Source of the DNA: Arthrobacter sp. MYb227
GTDB lineage: Bacteria > Actinomycetota > Actinomycetes > Actinomycetales > Micrococcaceae
NCBI RefSeq assembly: GCF_002975435.1
Contig: NZ_PCPT01000002.1
Coordinates: 1-64,000, forward strand
DNA length: 64,000 bases
Reading direction: 5' to 3'
Below the pieces are notes generated by a model. That model did no database searches. It was not told the DNA's origin and saw only the letters and a program-made list of their open reading frames with translations. This document shows positions 43,607 through 52,325 of the stretch, piece by piece (position 1 is the stretch's first letter; every line of letters starts with the position of its first letter). The translations under genes and the position numbers were made by a program.

Positions 43607-45260
43607 GGGTTCCTCCTACGGGTACTGCCTCGGGGCGTAGCTCGCGCTTTAAAATTTTGCCCATGGCGTTGCGCGGCAAGCTGTCAGTGATTTCAACGGT
43701 GCGGGGAACCTTGAAATTTGCAAGCCAACGCTTGCAATGAGCGATGATTTGTTCCGCGCTTAGCTCGGTGTTTGGCAGTACCTCAACATAGGCGCGGGCC
43801 ACCTCGCCCATCCGATCATCGGGTTCACCTACTACGGCACAGGCCACTACCCCTTCTAATGAAGAAATGGTCTTTTCGACCTCGGCCGGATAAACATTGA
43901 ATCCACCTACGGTAAACATGTCCTTGATTCGGTCAACGATCGATAGGTAGTTTTGTTCATTGAACATTCCCATATCGCCGGTGTGTAGCCATCCGTCCGA
44001 ATCAATGGCCTTGCTTGTTGCCTCGGGATCGTCAAGGTAGCCAATCATGACATTTTGCCCGCGGACCAAGATCTCTCCGGCAGTTCCTGCGGGGACCGGG
44101 CTTCCTGCGGAGTCCACTATACGAACCTCAAAGCCAGCGGTGGGGGCACCACAGGTGGTGCTGATGGTTTCATGGCTGTCGTCGAGCTTGCACATGCTCA
44201 CCACCACTGCCTCACTCAGGCCGTAGGCGGTGGTCACCTGCTTGACCTTTACCTCTTCACGCAGGCGTTCGAGTAAGCGCGCCGGCACCATGGCCGAGCC
44301 CACGACGGCCAAACGCCAGCTTAATTCGGAAGCATCGGGACGCTGTGGGTGATCAAGAATTGATTGGTGGATGGTGGGTGCCCCGGGAAGCACCGTGATG
44401 CGTTCCTCGCGCAGCAAGCGCACAGTTTCATCAAGATCGAAGGTTGCCATCGGATAGATGGTGGCACCGGTGGACAGACAGACCAAAATCCCCACTTTGT
44501 AGCCGAAAGTGTGTGAGAACGGGCTGACGATCAGGTAGCGATCCTCGGAACCTACCTGTGCTCCCTGTGCCCAGGCATTGGCCACGCCAAGTGTTTGCCT
44601 GTGGGCAGAAACAACTCCCTTGCTGCGTCCGGTAGTTCCCGAGGTAAAGACAATGTCGGCCACATCGTCCGTCTCAACAAAATTGGCACGCAGCTGAACT
44701 TCTATTGCCTCAATGGTGGTTCCCAGGTGCAGTAGTTCGTCCCAGCTCAGTATGTGAAGGGCGGCTGAGCTTGCTCCACGTGTTGTTGTTGACTCGCTGC
44801 TGGGTAGGCCAATGATGCTCTCAAGCTCCGGGAGACCAGGGACCAACGGGGCGTCTTGGGTAAAGCTTAATTGCGTGGCGCCTTCGAGAAGCATTGCCGG
44901 GTAATCGGTGTTCAAGAATCCTTCGGCGGCAAAGAGCGCTTTGACCTTGGCGCGGCGGAGAATTTCGTGTGCTTCGATGCCGCGGTAACGCGAGTTAAGC
45001 GGAACCATGGGGGCACCAATGGTGGTGGCTGCCAACGCGGAAATGACCCAGCGGTAGTTGTTTGGTGCCCAGATAGCAACGCTATCTCCATGCTGGATGC
45101 CGCGGGCAATCAGCCCGGCGGCTACGCTGCGCACCTGATCTGCGAGTTCGGCGAAAGTAATCCGGATGTCACCATCGACAACCGCCTCGCGCTCGGGGAA
45201 CCGCTCGGCGGCGTAGGCCAGCAAGGCAGGTATTGTCTGCGGCTGCTCATCGTCTTGCAT
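43599..45260 (-). CDS. fadD3: Acyl-CoA synthetase, probable HIP-CoA ligase (FadD3-like)
   Basis: ATP-dependent adenylating ligase of 553 residues. Core motif A3 is DIVFTSGTTGRSKGVV, A5 is TTAYGLSEAV, A7 is WLHTGDMGMF, A8 is RIKDMFTVGGFNVYPAEVE, and the A10 Lys is in LPRNAMGKILKREL. Placed with HsaD (which releases HIP), a KstR2-like repressor and an enoyl-CoA hydratase, it fits the 3aα-H-4α(3'-propanoate)-7aβ-methylhexahydro-1,5-indanedione (HIP) CoA ligase FadD3. The ATG at 45260 has AAGGGAG nine bases upstream; the longer frame to 45347 has none. Other acid substrates cannot be excluded. Confidence 0.82.
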   Translation of the reverse strand: MQDDEQPQTIPALLAYAAERFPEREAVVDGDIRITFAELADQVRSVAAGLIARGIQHGDSVAIWAPNNYRWVISALAATTIGAPMVPLNSRYRGIEAHEILRRAKVKALFAAEGFLNTDYPAMLLEGATQLSFTQDAPLVPGLPELESIIGLPSSESTTTRGASSAALHILSWDELLHLGTTIEAIEVQLRANFVETDDVADIVFTSGTTGRSKGVVSAHRQTLGVANAWAQGAQVGSEDRYLIVSPFSHTFGYKVGILVCLSTGATIYPMATFDLDETVRLLREERITVLPGAPTIHQSILDHPQRPDASELSWRLAVVGSAMVPARLLERLREEVKVKQVTTAYGLSEAVVVSMCKLDDSHETISTTCGAPTAGFEVRIVDSAGSPVPAGTAGEILVRGQNVMIGYLDDPEATSKAIDSDGWLHTGDMGMFNEQNYLSIVDRIKDMFTVGGFNVYPAEVEKTISSLEGVVACAVVGEPDDRMGEVARAYVEVLPNTELSAEQIIAHCKRWLANFKVPRTVEITDSLPRNAMGKILKRELRPEAVPVGGTRA

Positions 45261-45663
45261 GCAAAGTGCTCCCTTGAATCCTCTGAGGGGAAACCCACTC
45301 ATCGCGGGTCCCAATGTCTCGTTAGTTGCCCCGGCCGGTGTCTTCACCTAGACAACGACTTACACCAAGCCACTTATGCCCCCACGTGCCCATGCCGAGA
45401 AGTTCGCGGTATGGGCAATGAATTGGAAGTGGAGGGAGTTGTTCCTACCGTATGGAGGGTGTTGTTGGTTGTCCTTCTCCGGGGAAATAATTTGAGACTA
45501 CAGCTGGATTTCGTGTGCCGTCCGAGCGGTCTCGCTGGCCGGGAACGAGGGGCAGAGCGTTGCCTTTGGGCCTTAACGTCCCATGCCACCCAAAGGATTC
45601 GGTGGCATGGGTGGGATGAGTGGGAAAGGAGCTTCCGCTGCTCAAAGTTTCGAGAAACGACGC
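45261..45663. other. fadD3 upstream region with hairpin
   Basis: No gene. CCCATGCCACC (45580-45590) pairs with GGTGGCATGGG (45601-45611) and could terminate the upstream kstR2 message on the minus strand. A GTGGGATGAG word (45611-45620) matches words in other steroid-gene leaders. ACCAAGCCACTT at 45373 only partly resembles a KstR2 box. Confidence 0.4.
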
Positions 45664-46251
45664 CTAGGCGATTAGCCCGTCAAGGAAAAGTGCAGTGCAG
45701 TCATCGCCGAGCTTTTCTCGCGAGTAGGTCGGTGAAGGTGCGAACCAGCGAGCGGTAAGCCACAAAGAATCGCGGAGCAAACGGTGTACAACATTTGCGT
45801 CTAGATCCTTCTTGAACAAGCCGCTGGCAATGCCGCTTTCAATGACATCGACCCATATTTTGGCAATTTCGCTGCTGATGGCACGGGCACCGGTAGTCTT
45901 CGGCAACTTCTGAATGTAGGCTACTTCGTTTTGATAAATCTGCGTCGCGTACGGGTAGTCGCGAATAATTTCTAGGGTGACGCGCATCAGGCGCTCCAGG
46001 GTATCGCGTGGCCCGACGCCCTCCTCGAGGGCAGCTCGATAGCGCCCCTGTAGATCGTCGAGGAACCCTTTGAGGATTTCCTCGACCATTTCATCTTTGG
46101 AGACAAAGTGGTGGTAGAGGCTGCCCGAAAGCATTCCCACGGAGGCGGAGATTTCTCGAACCGAGGTCGATCCGATGCCCTGTTCCGCGAAGAGACGTGC
46201 AGCGTTATCTAAGATGTCTGTCCGCCGGTCCGGTGAGGTCTTTTCGGCCAT
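45664..46251 (-). CDS. kstR2: TetR-family repressor, KstR2-like
   Basis: A 195-residue regulator with a TetR N-terminal helix-turn-helix: RTDILDNAARLFAEQGIGST, SVREISASVGMLSGSLYHHF. The C-terminal ligand-binding domain (about 55-195) is the size of KstR2, which senses HIP-CoA and represses CD-ring genes. I take the ATG at 46251; the frame extends to 46335 without a better start. A near-consensus KstR2-type box (ACCAAGCGCTAGCT) lies 80 bases upstream at 46331-46344 and would allow autorepression. It is divergent from the epoxide-hydrolase-like gene. KstR2 identity is inferred from family and context. Confidence 0.78.
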   Translation of the reverse strand: MAEKTSPDRRTDILDNAARLFAEQGIGSTSVREISASVGMLSGSLYHHFVSKDEMVEEILKGFLDDLQGRYRAALEEGVGPRDTLERLMRVTLEIIRDYPYATQIYQNEVAYIQKLPKTTGARAISSEIAKIWVDVIESGIASGLFKKDLDANVVHRLLRDSLWLTARWFAPSPTYSREKLGDDCTALFLDGLIA

Positions 46252-46330
46252 GATCACTCTTTTCGGGTTTGGTTTAGCGAGCGCACCAAGTGTGGTTTGC
46301 TCACGTAGCAATGATCTATCGTAGCAACAA

Positions 46331-46344
46331 ACCAAGCGCTAGCT
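46331..46344. promoter_or_regulatory. KstR2-type box upstream of kstR2
   Basis: ACCAAGCGCTAGCT compared with the known A-N-CAAG-N2-CTTG-N-T consensus: one mismatch in the second half-site. Confidence 0.45.
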
Positions 46345-46465
46345 ATGTTGGTGATGAGGATTTGTGCGTGGAACAGGGACCGACAGCGCCACTAGTAACT
46401 GAGTTTAGCCCTTTACACAGGAGCAAGTAGGTGCCGTACGGAGCGCCGAAACGGCTCATATGGTG

Positions 46466-46484
46466 CATCCCGTCTAGCGGGATG
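46466..46484. promoter_or_regulatory. Palindrome CATCCCG-N5-CGGGATG upstream of the epoxide-hydrolase-like gene
   Basis: Perfect seven-base arms (46466-46472 and 46478-46484) 126 bases before the TTG start at 46610. Candidate operator; its core resembles the GGGATG words in other steroid-gene leaders. Confidence 0.35.
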
Positions 46485-46609
46485 GAACACGAAACCTCCG
46501 GGTTCCTGCGCTGTAATTAGGCGAAAATGAGGCATCCTGTGGGCACCCTGAGCAGCCTTTCGGAGGCCTGCGGCGGTCATGCAAATTTGCCATCCCGAGG
46601 AGGAAAAAA

Positions 46610-47626
46610 TTGAGAAATTGGACCCATCACCAGGCCCGGATCAATGGGTTGGATATGCACTATGTGGAAGAAGGCGAGGGGCCACTGGTGGTTCTGCTGC
46701 ACGGATTTCCACACACATGGTTTAGCTGGCGGCATCAGATTACTGCCCTGGCCGAGGCCGGCTACCGGGTGGTGGCACCGGATCTGCGGGGTATGGGGCA
46801 GACCGAAGCACCCCTGCGGAGCGCAGATTATCGGTGCGATGAAATCACCAAGGATGTCTGTGCTTTGCTTGACCATCTGGGTGAATCCGAAGCTGTACTT
46901 TCGGGTATGGATTTTGGCATGTTTGTCGCATACGATATGGCCTGCGAACACCCCGAACGGGTACGCGGGCTATTGGGGCTGCAGTACTCGGGATTTCCGG
47001 CCTATGACCGTTTGCCATCGGAAGTGGAACGCGAGCGAGGGCGGGAAAACTTCAACCATATGTCCTACTATGCGCAGGATCCTGCGGGAGCACGTGCCGA
47101 CTATGAGGCGCATCCGCGGGAAATCATCACCAAAATCTTCAGTATCCTCTCCTCCACAGGGGACTTTTCTCGGCTTGATGCGCACGCACCGGGCACCGCA
47201 TACCGTGATGCCCTGCCGGAGCCACCGCTGCTTCCTTGGTCATGGATTGATGAATGGGAGATCGAGTCCTATGTTTTGGACTATTCACGCAGTGGTTTTC
47301 GGGGCGGGATCAACTGGTACCTGGCAGCTGACAACAATTGGGAATACCGCAGGCAACGCGGCACTAACATGACGGCCGTTCCCATGTACTTCACGGCCTC
47401 TGAGGCCGATGTTCAGCTGGCCGAACAGTATGGGGCGGGGCTTGCCGCGCAACTTGCCCAAAGTCATGCTGACGTTCGGGCATTGCGCACGATTCCGGGT
47501 GGTGGTTACCTGCTGGCGATGGAACGGGCCAAGGAAGTCAGCGAAACCTTCATTGAGTTCTTGCGTGAGCTTGATTCGTCTCATCCGGCGGGAACTTCTG
47601 AGCTTACGAACGCTACTGCACGATAG
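46610..47626 (+). CDS. Epoxide hydrolase-family alpha/beta hydrolase lacking the catalytic His
   Basis: A 338-residue protein of the epoxide hydrolase / haloacid dehalogenase-like alpha/beta fold. It has the oxyanion motif VVLLHGFPHTWFSWRHQ (about 27-43) and the nucleophile elbow with Asp in LSGMDFGMFVAYD (about residue 101). The conserved C-terminal G-H-F/W-L motif reads GGGYLLAMERAKEV, so Tyr stands where the catalytic His is expected. The start is TTG at 46610 with a perfect AGGAGG (46598-46603) six bases upstream. It is divergent from kstR2 and followed by a strong terminator. Either the mechanism differs or the protein binds without hydrolysing. Confidence 0.82.
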   Translation: MRNWTHHQARINGLDMHYVEEGEGPLVVLLHGFPHTWFSWRHQITALAEAGYRVVAPDLRGMGQTEAPLRSADYRCDEITKDVCALLDHLGESEAVLSGMDFGMFVAYDMACEHPERVRGLLGLQYSGFPAYDRLPSEVERERGRENFNHMSYYAQDPAGARADYEAHPREIITKIFSILSSTGDFSRLDAHAPGTAYRDALPEPPLLPWSWIDEWEIESYVLDYSRSGFRGGINWYLAADNNWEYRRQRGTNMTAVPMYFTASEADVQLAEQYGAGLAAQLAQSHADVRALRTIPGGGYLLAMERAKEVSETFIEFLRELDSSHPAGTSELTNATAR

Positions 47627-47649
47627 TTCGGTCTTGACCCAGCTAAAGC

Positions 47650-47712
47650 TGTAGCCGGTGTCGGGTAGCCCCTTCAAAAGTGAAGGAGCGAAACGACACC
47701 GGCTACATTGTT
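47650..47712 (+). terminator. Terminator of the epoxide-hydrolase-like gene
   Basis: TGTAGCCGGTGTCG (47650-47663) pairs perfectly with CGACACCGGCTACA (47694-47707), followed by TTGTTTTG. Confidence 0.8.
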
Positions 47713-47792
47713 TTGCTGTTGCGGAATTTATGGCCCCAAGCTCCCGGGGAGTCTAGGCAAGAAAAAGCGTGAGCACCTGGCCCTTGTTAAAC

Positions 47793-49076
47793 TTAGACAG
47801 GGGTGACCGAGAGACGGTATTCCTCTGGGACCGAATAGGCTGAGACTGAGTCGTCAAGCGGTGAGAAGTGGCTGTCGGGTTCCAGCACACAGTGTGTGCG
47901 GGCATAGACGGTGTACATGCACTTATTGCAATGAACGCAGCGGCTAGTTACGTTTCCGTCTTCCTTGATTCGGTTGATCAAGTCCGGTTCACGAAGCAAA
48001 CTACGGCCCATGGCAATAAAATCAAAGCCTTCCTGCATTCCCGTGTTCATATGTTCGAGATTGTTGATGCCACCGAGCAAGATCAATTTGGTGTTCTTCA
48101 TGACCGGAACAAATTGACGGGCAGCCTCAAGCATGTACAGGTCTTTATAAGGGAAGTTGCCCAGCGCGAACTTACCAAATAGCCGGACACCGGTCTTCAT
48201 GGGTTCCTTCACGACCGCGGCGAAATCTGCGACTGGGACATCCCCACGGAACAGGTACATCTGACGAATGATTGAGGAGCCCTGGGTTAACTCGAGGGCA
48301 TCCAGCGTGCGGTCCTGATCCAAGAGCTGCGCGGTACGGATGGATTCGGTCAGCCAGATGCTTCCCGGCAGTCCATCATCCATACTGATTTTGGCAATTA
48401 CGGCGACCTTGTTACCCACAACTTCGCGCACTCGTTGGGCAATTTCACGCACGAGGCGTGAGCGATTCTCGATGCTTCCGCCATATTCGTCCTTGCGGCG
48501 GTTGAGCAGCGGGCTGAGGAATGAGCTGGGTAGATAGTTGTGGCCAAAATGTAGCTCTACCGCATCGAATCCTGCTTCGACGGCGATCTTGGCGGCCTCA
48601 CCGAATTGGTCGATGACCATGGGAATTTCCTCGCGTCGCATGGCGCGGCAGTATTCCATTGACGAGGGGTTAACGAAGCGGCTGGGACCCATGGAGGTGA
48701 CCCCGGTGATTTTCTTCGAAGCGACCATTCCCGCATGACCGAGTTGGGCAGAAATAGCGCCACCTTCGGAATGAACCGCATCGGTGAGTCGGCGCAGACC
48801 CGGCAGAGCCTTTTCGCTCATCAGGATTTGGCCCGGAGCCGAAGCGCCTTCGGGGGAGACGCAGCAGTAGGCAACGGTGGTCAGGCCCGCCCCACCACGG
48901 ACAAAATCGAGGTGGAAGTCAATCAGATCGTCGGTGACGAGTCCCTCGGGAGAACGGCCCTCGGAGGTGGCCGCCTTGATAATGCGGTTGCGTAGCTGCA
49001 CTGGGCCCAGCGCTATCGGTGCAAACAGGTCTGGATGCGGCTGCAAGGCCTGAGGCTGGGTACTTGTCAGGGACAT
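47793..49076 (-). CDS. NADH:flavin oxidoreductase (Old Yellow Enzyme / dienoyl-CoA reductase barrel) with Cys cluster
   Basis: An FMN-binding TIM-barrel oxidoreductase of 427 residues. Barrel landmarks are LFAPIALGPVQLRNRIIKAA, AISAQLGHAGM, GFDAVELHFGHNYLPSSFLS and FDFIAMGRSLLREPDL. After the barrel, SRCVHCNKCMYTVYARTHC gives C-x2-C-x2-C-x9-C, reminiscent of the 4Fe-4S site of 2,4-dienoyl-CoA reductases. The protein ends about 45 residues later, without their FAD/NAD domain. I start at ATG 49076 (AAAGGA upstream); the frame extends to 49280 without a better start. It is last in the kshA - small Cys protein - OYE row. Reduction of a steroid-derived enone or enoyl-CoA is plausible. Confidence 0.85.
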   Translation of the reverse strand: MSLTSTQPQALQPHPDLFAPIALGPVQLRNRIIKAATSEGRSPEGLVTDDLIDFHLDFVRGGAGLTTVAYCCVSPEGASAPGQILMSEKALPGLRRLTDAVHSEGGAISAQLGHAGMVASKKITGVTSMGPSRFVNPSSMEYCRAMRREEIPMVIDQFGEAAKIAVEAGFDAVELHFGHNYLPSSFLSPLLNRRKDEYGGSIENRSRLVREIAQRVREVVGNKVAVIAKISMDDGLPGSIWLTESIRTAQLLDQDRTLDALELTQGSSIIRQMYLFRGDVPVADFAAVVKEPMKTGVRLFGKFALGNFPYKDLYMLEAARQFVPVMKNTKLILLGGINNLEHMNTGMQEGFDFIAMGRSLLREPDLINRIKEDGNVTSRCVHCNKCMYTVYARTHCVLEPDSHFSPLDDSVSAYSVPEEYRLSVTPV

Positions 49077-49364
49077 GGAGTTCCTTTCACGAAAATGGGC
49101 CGCAGCGAAGATACGGGTCTTCGTAGTTGGACGGCTTACCTGGGTTTCGAATCCGTATAGGGGACAGCTGTAATTCAAGAGTCGCAAGCGCTGTAGAGTC
49201 TGCCCGGCACTAGCTCGGGCAGCACAATATTGAGTTTCAATCGATGCGGTGGGAAAGCACTGAGGGACCCACGTCAGCATGTAGCTGTGATGACGGGATC
49301 CCTCGGGGTGATTCTTCTGCTGGATGTGGCCGAGGGACAGTGATCCGTTGGAAGCAGAGAATAT

Positions 49365-49628
49365 TTAGCCAAGCTGGCCGATGACGGGTTCCACCCGGCC
49401 ACCGATTTCGATGCGCCCCTGACGCACTGCCTCATCAATGGTGCTGCGCAGTGAGGAGCAAGACAGCCCGGTGGTGCCACACAATCCGCCTTCACCGTTA
49501 GCATTTGCCTGTGAGATCCGAGGGCATGCAGAGGCCGAATCGCTGAGCCACTGAACACTGGTGTGTGGGACTGAGAATTTCTCTACCAAGACGGCGGTGC
49601 CACACTCGTGACAATCGATCGGTTGCAT
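49365..49628 (-). CDS. Small four-cysteine protein paired with kshA (copy B)
   Basis: An 87-residue protein starting at ATG 49628, five bases after AGGAG. Its sequence (DCHECGTAVLVEK, TSVQW, ASAC, LSCSSLRSTIDEAVRQGRIE) aligns with copy A at 39508, conserving the DCxEC pair, the VLV-x-K stretch, the TS-[IV]-QW block, AC, C-x-SLR and GR. No known domain is recognised; four shared cysteines hint at a metal or Fe-S site or a redox role. It sits 217 bases downstream of kshA on the same strand and 288 bases upstream of the OYE gene. The recurring neighbourhood suggests it assists KshA, for example in cluster assembly or electron transfer (inference). Confidence 0.8.
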   Translation of the reverse strand: MQPIDCHECGTAVLVEKFSVPHTSVQWLSDSASACPRISQANANGEGGLCGTTGLSCSSLRSTIDEAVRQGRIEIGGRVEPVIGQLG

Positions 49629-49754
49629 TCTTGCTCCTAGAAGTTCTTGAACCTGGCTGCTACGGAATTTTGTGGGACAGCAGCGCAGGGAATGTGTAGC
49701 TATTGCGTTTGATCCGGCAGAGCCCGGATGGATTTAGTGTTTGACTACCGGTGC

Positions 49755-49802
49755 GCCGACGCTCCTCAGGAATTTCTCGAAGAATTCTCGGGGAGCGCCG
49801 GC
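49755..49802 (-). terminator. Hairpin after kshA
   Basis: GCCGACGCTCC (49755-49765) pairs with GGAGCGCCGGC (49792-49802) with one mismatch, and a nested GAATT (49769-49774 region) / AATTC continues the stem. Confidence 0.45.
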
Positions 49803-49845
49803 ATGGTCATCTCGGACCCGAATGAACAGGTTCCGGATTCGGTGG

Positions 49846-51027
49846 TTACTCGGCTGCTGAGGCAGCCTTTTCGATGTTGTCTTGAACCTCGACGGCCCAG
49901 CTTTCCAAGGCCTTGGTCGTATCCACCTCGAACTCGAAGCGTGCAACCATGTCCTCGGTGATGTCCTCGACATCAACGTAGAACTGCTCGTACCAGCGGC
50001 GAAGCTGGTAAACAGGGCCGTCTTCGGCCGTCAACAGAGGGTTCTCGATGCGGGTCTTGTGTTTCCAGATGGCCACGTCCTGCTTGAACTGGGTCTCCAC
50101 ACCCTCGGTGAACAAAGCAGCCATTTCGGCGGCCTTTTCCGGAGTCACACCGTCAACGGTCTTAACGCTGGTACCGAACTGGAGCACGAAGGAATCCGGA
50201 GAGATCGGGTAGTGGCAGTTAACCAGCTTGGTTTCAACCGTGGTGTCACCGGCGACGGTGTAGACGGTATCAAGCATGAAGGACGGACCATAGTAGGCCG
50301 CATCGGAGATAGTTTCGGAATCCGGGAGGTCAAACTGAACGCCGGTCTTGATATCTTCGCGGCCGGTTGAACGCATGTGCTGGGCCGCTACGTGACCTTC
50401 AAAAATATTCTTGAAGAACTGTGGCATCTGGTAGTGCACGTAGAAGAAGTGAGCCATGTCGACAACGTTGTCGACGATCTCGCGGCAGTTTGAACCCTTC
50501 ACCACGAAGGTGTTCCAGGTCCATTCGCTCCACTGATCGGTGCCGTAGCCTGGGATTTCCGGGATCGTGATGTCGGCCGGTGGCGGGTTGCCCTGCGGGT
50601 CATTCCAGATAAAGAACAGACCATTCTGCTCCATGGTCTCCCAACGTGCGGTGCGGGCACGCATTGGTACACGCTGCGCGTATGGCACGGCCTTGCACTT
50701 GCCGTCGCCACCCCAACGCCAGTCATGGAATGGGCAGGAGATCTCGTCACCCTTGACGAGTCCCTGCGAGAGATCTCCACCCATGTGGCGGCAGAATGCG
50801 TCGAGCGCGTTGAGCTTGCCCTTGGTGTCTGCCCACACGACGATCTTGGTGCCAAAAACCTCAATCGAGTGCGGCTTGCCATCACGGAAGGTCTTGGCCA
50901 AGCCCAAGCAGTGCCAGCCACGTGCATAACGCGTGGGGTTCTTGCCCGAATCGATCAGACGTACTTCGTCGGAATCATCAAGATCGATCTCAACGACGTC
51001 CTTCTGGGCAGTCATTTCGGTGGTCAT
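49846..51027 (-). CDS. kshA: 3-ketosteroid-9alpha-hydroxylase oxygenase (KshA)
   Basis: Rieske non-haem iron monooxygenase that hydroxylates C9 of 3-ketosteroids and opens ring B together with KstD. It is 393 residues. The Rieske cluster ligands are Cys79-R-His81 and Cys98-P-F-His101, and the mononuclear iron ligands are His193 and His198 in DMAHFFYVHYQ plus the Asp in AEDGPVYQL. Everything needed for activity is present. GGAG precedes the ATG at 51027 by five bases. Electrons come from KshB. It is followed on the same strand by the small Cys protein and an OYE gene, and preceded by an SDR gene 150 bases upstream. Confidence 0.95.
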   Translation of the reverse strand: MTTEMTAQKDVVEIDLDDSDEVRLIDSGKNPTRYARGWHCLGLAKTFRDGKPHSIEVFGTKIVVWADTKGKLNALDAFCRHMGGDLSQGLVKGDEISCPFHDWRWGGDGKCKAVPYAQRVPMRARTARWETMEQNGLFFIWNDPQGNPPPADITIPEIPGYGTDQWSEWTWNTFVVKGSNCREIVDNVVDMAHFFYVHYQMPQFFKNIFEGHVAAQHMRSTGREDIKTGVQFDLPDSETISDAAYYGPSFMLDTVYTVAGDTTVETKLVNCHYPISPDSFVLQFGTSVKTVDGVTPEKAAEMAALFTEGVETQFKQDVAIWKHKTRIENPLLTAEDGPVYQLRRWYEQFYVDVEDITEDMVARFEFEVDTTKALESWAVEVQDNIEKAASAAE

Positions 51028-51177
51028 GACTTCTCCAATCTATGGTGGTTTGTTTTATTTTTTCGTTGCTTTGGTGCGAGTGAATGTTTTGGGTCCAGCT
51101 GATGGCTTCAACGGAATGAGAAAACGGTTCGTAAGTTGCAAGTCACTTCACGGTGCTTGATACGTTTGGCGGCGTGC

Positions 51178-51933
51178 TTAGCGCATCAGTACTTGACCGC
51201 CATCGACCGGAAGCGAATGCCCGGTGATGTAACGCGAGCTTTCAGAGCAGAGGAATACCACGGCCGGCCCAATGTCGGTTTCGCTGTCTCCTAGCCGACC
51301 AAGCGGAATGGTAGTCATGTACTCGGCAGATTCTTCCGGGTTGATCTTGGCCCAGTCTTCGAGCGCCGGTGAGTTTGCCAAGGGCAGGATTGCATTGACG
51401 CGAATACCATCTGCGGCCCATTCGCAGGCTGCGGTTCGGGTTAGTACGCGAATAGCTTCCTTTGCTGCCGCATAGCCGCCATAGCCGGACGGGTTCCACC
51501 GCACGCCAGCTGCCGAGCCGAGGTTGACGACGGTTCCATGGCCCCGCATATGCGGGTGGGAAGCGCGCATGAGTCGCCAGGTGGCCAGCGGCCCCGACTC
51601 CATGCCGCGGAAGTATTCCATTTCCGAGAGGTCCAACAGTTCGCCATGAACCGTGCTCTGCGCATTGTTTACCAGGATTGAGAGGCTGCCGAAATGTTCA
51701 ACAACGTCCGTCACGAGCTGTTCGATCTGTTCTGGAATCAGCACGTCGCACGTGAATGCATGTGCCTCACCGCCTTCACTACGAATCTCCGCAGCGACGT
51801 CTTCTATTTTTTGCGAGGTCCGACCGACTATGGCCAAGCGAGCTCCCTCAGCAGCGAGGGCGCGGGCAATGCCACGTCCCACTCCTTGGCCCGCGCCGGT
51901 TACCAGCGCCACGCGGCCTGTTAGTACACCCAT
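51178..51933 (-). CDS. SDR-family oxidoreductase
   Basis: A 251-residue classical SDR: TGAGQGVGRGIARALA (residues 12-27) binds NAD(P), ILVNNAQST replaces the usual NNAG with NNAQ, and YAAAKEAIRVLTR has the Tyr-x3-Lys active site (from about residue 154). The C-terminal YITGHSLPVDGGQVLMR is standard. The ribosome site AAAGGGAG precedes the ATG. It heads the kshA row and may be co-transcribed with kshA. A hydroxysteroid dehydrogenase or a CD-ring beta-oxidation dehydrogenase is possible; the substrate is not readable. Confidence 0.85.
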   Translation of the reverse strand: MGVLTGRVALVTGAGQGVGRGIARALAAEGARLAIVGRTSQKIEDVAAEIRSEGGEAHAFTCDVLIPEQIEQLVTDVVEHFGSLSILVNNAQSTVHGELLDLSEMEYFRGMESGPLATWRLMRASHPHMRGHGTVVNLGSAAGVRWNPSGYGGYAAAKEAIRVLTRTAACEWAADGIRVNAILPLANSPALEDWAKINPEESAEYMTTIPLGRLGDSETDIGPAVVFLCSESSRYITGHSLPVDGGQVLMR

Positions 51934-52325
51934 GTTTAGTGCTCCCTTTCGTCAAGGTATTAGGACACAGTTTGCACAGTAACGATGGGCAAAATCTTTG
52001 TTCATCCCACTCTCCGGGACTCCAAAGCCATGCTAGATGTGATCCGCAACATACTATTTTCGGACCGTTTGGCGGGAGAAAACACACTCCTTGTTGACAT
52101 CACTAGTAAGCGGTAATAACAACCGGTTTGTCGTGATGCAGCAAGACGAGAATCCCGCAAAAACAGTGGGTCTAACCACGACTGCTTCGAGTAGATCGCC
52201 TGCAGAACTTGTAGAACTGCGCTCGAGAGTAGTCCAAATACATGTTTTTGAAGGACCAAGAATCTTCCCCTGGAACTGCAGGACAAATCTTGGATCCAAT
52301 GATTTTTTAGCAGATAGGACACACC
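51934..52325. other. Divergent region between SDR and MFS genes
   Basis: No supported gene. The minus strand carries GTGGGATGAA (52001-52010) about 70 bases upstream of the SDR start, a word shared with other steroid-gene leaders. Overlapping open frames here have no ribosome sites. Confidence 0.35.
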
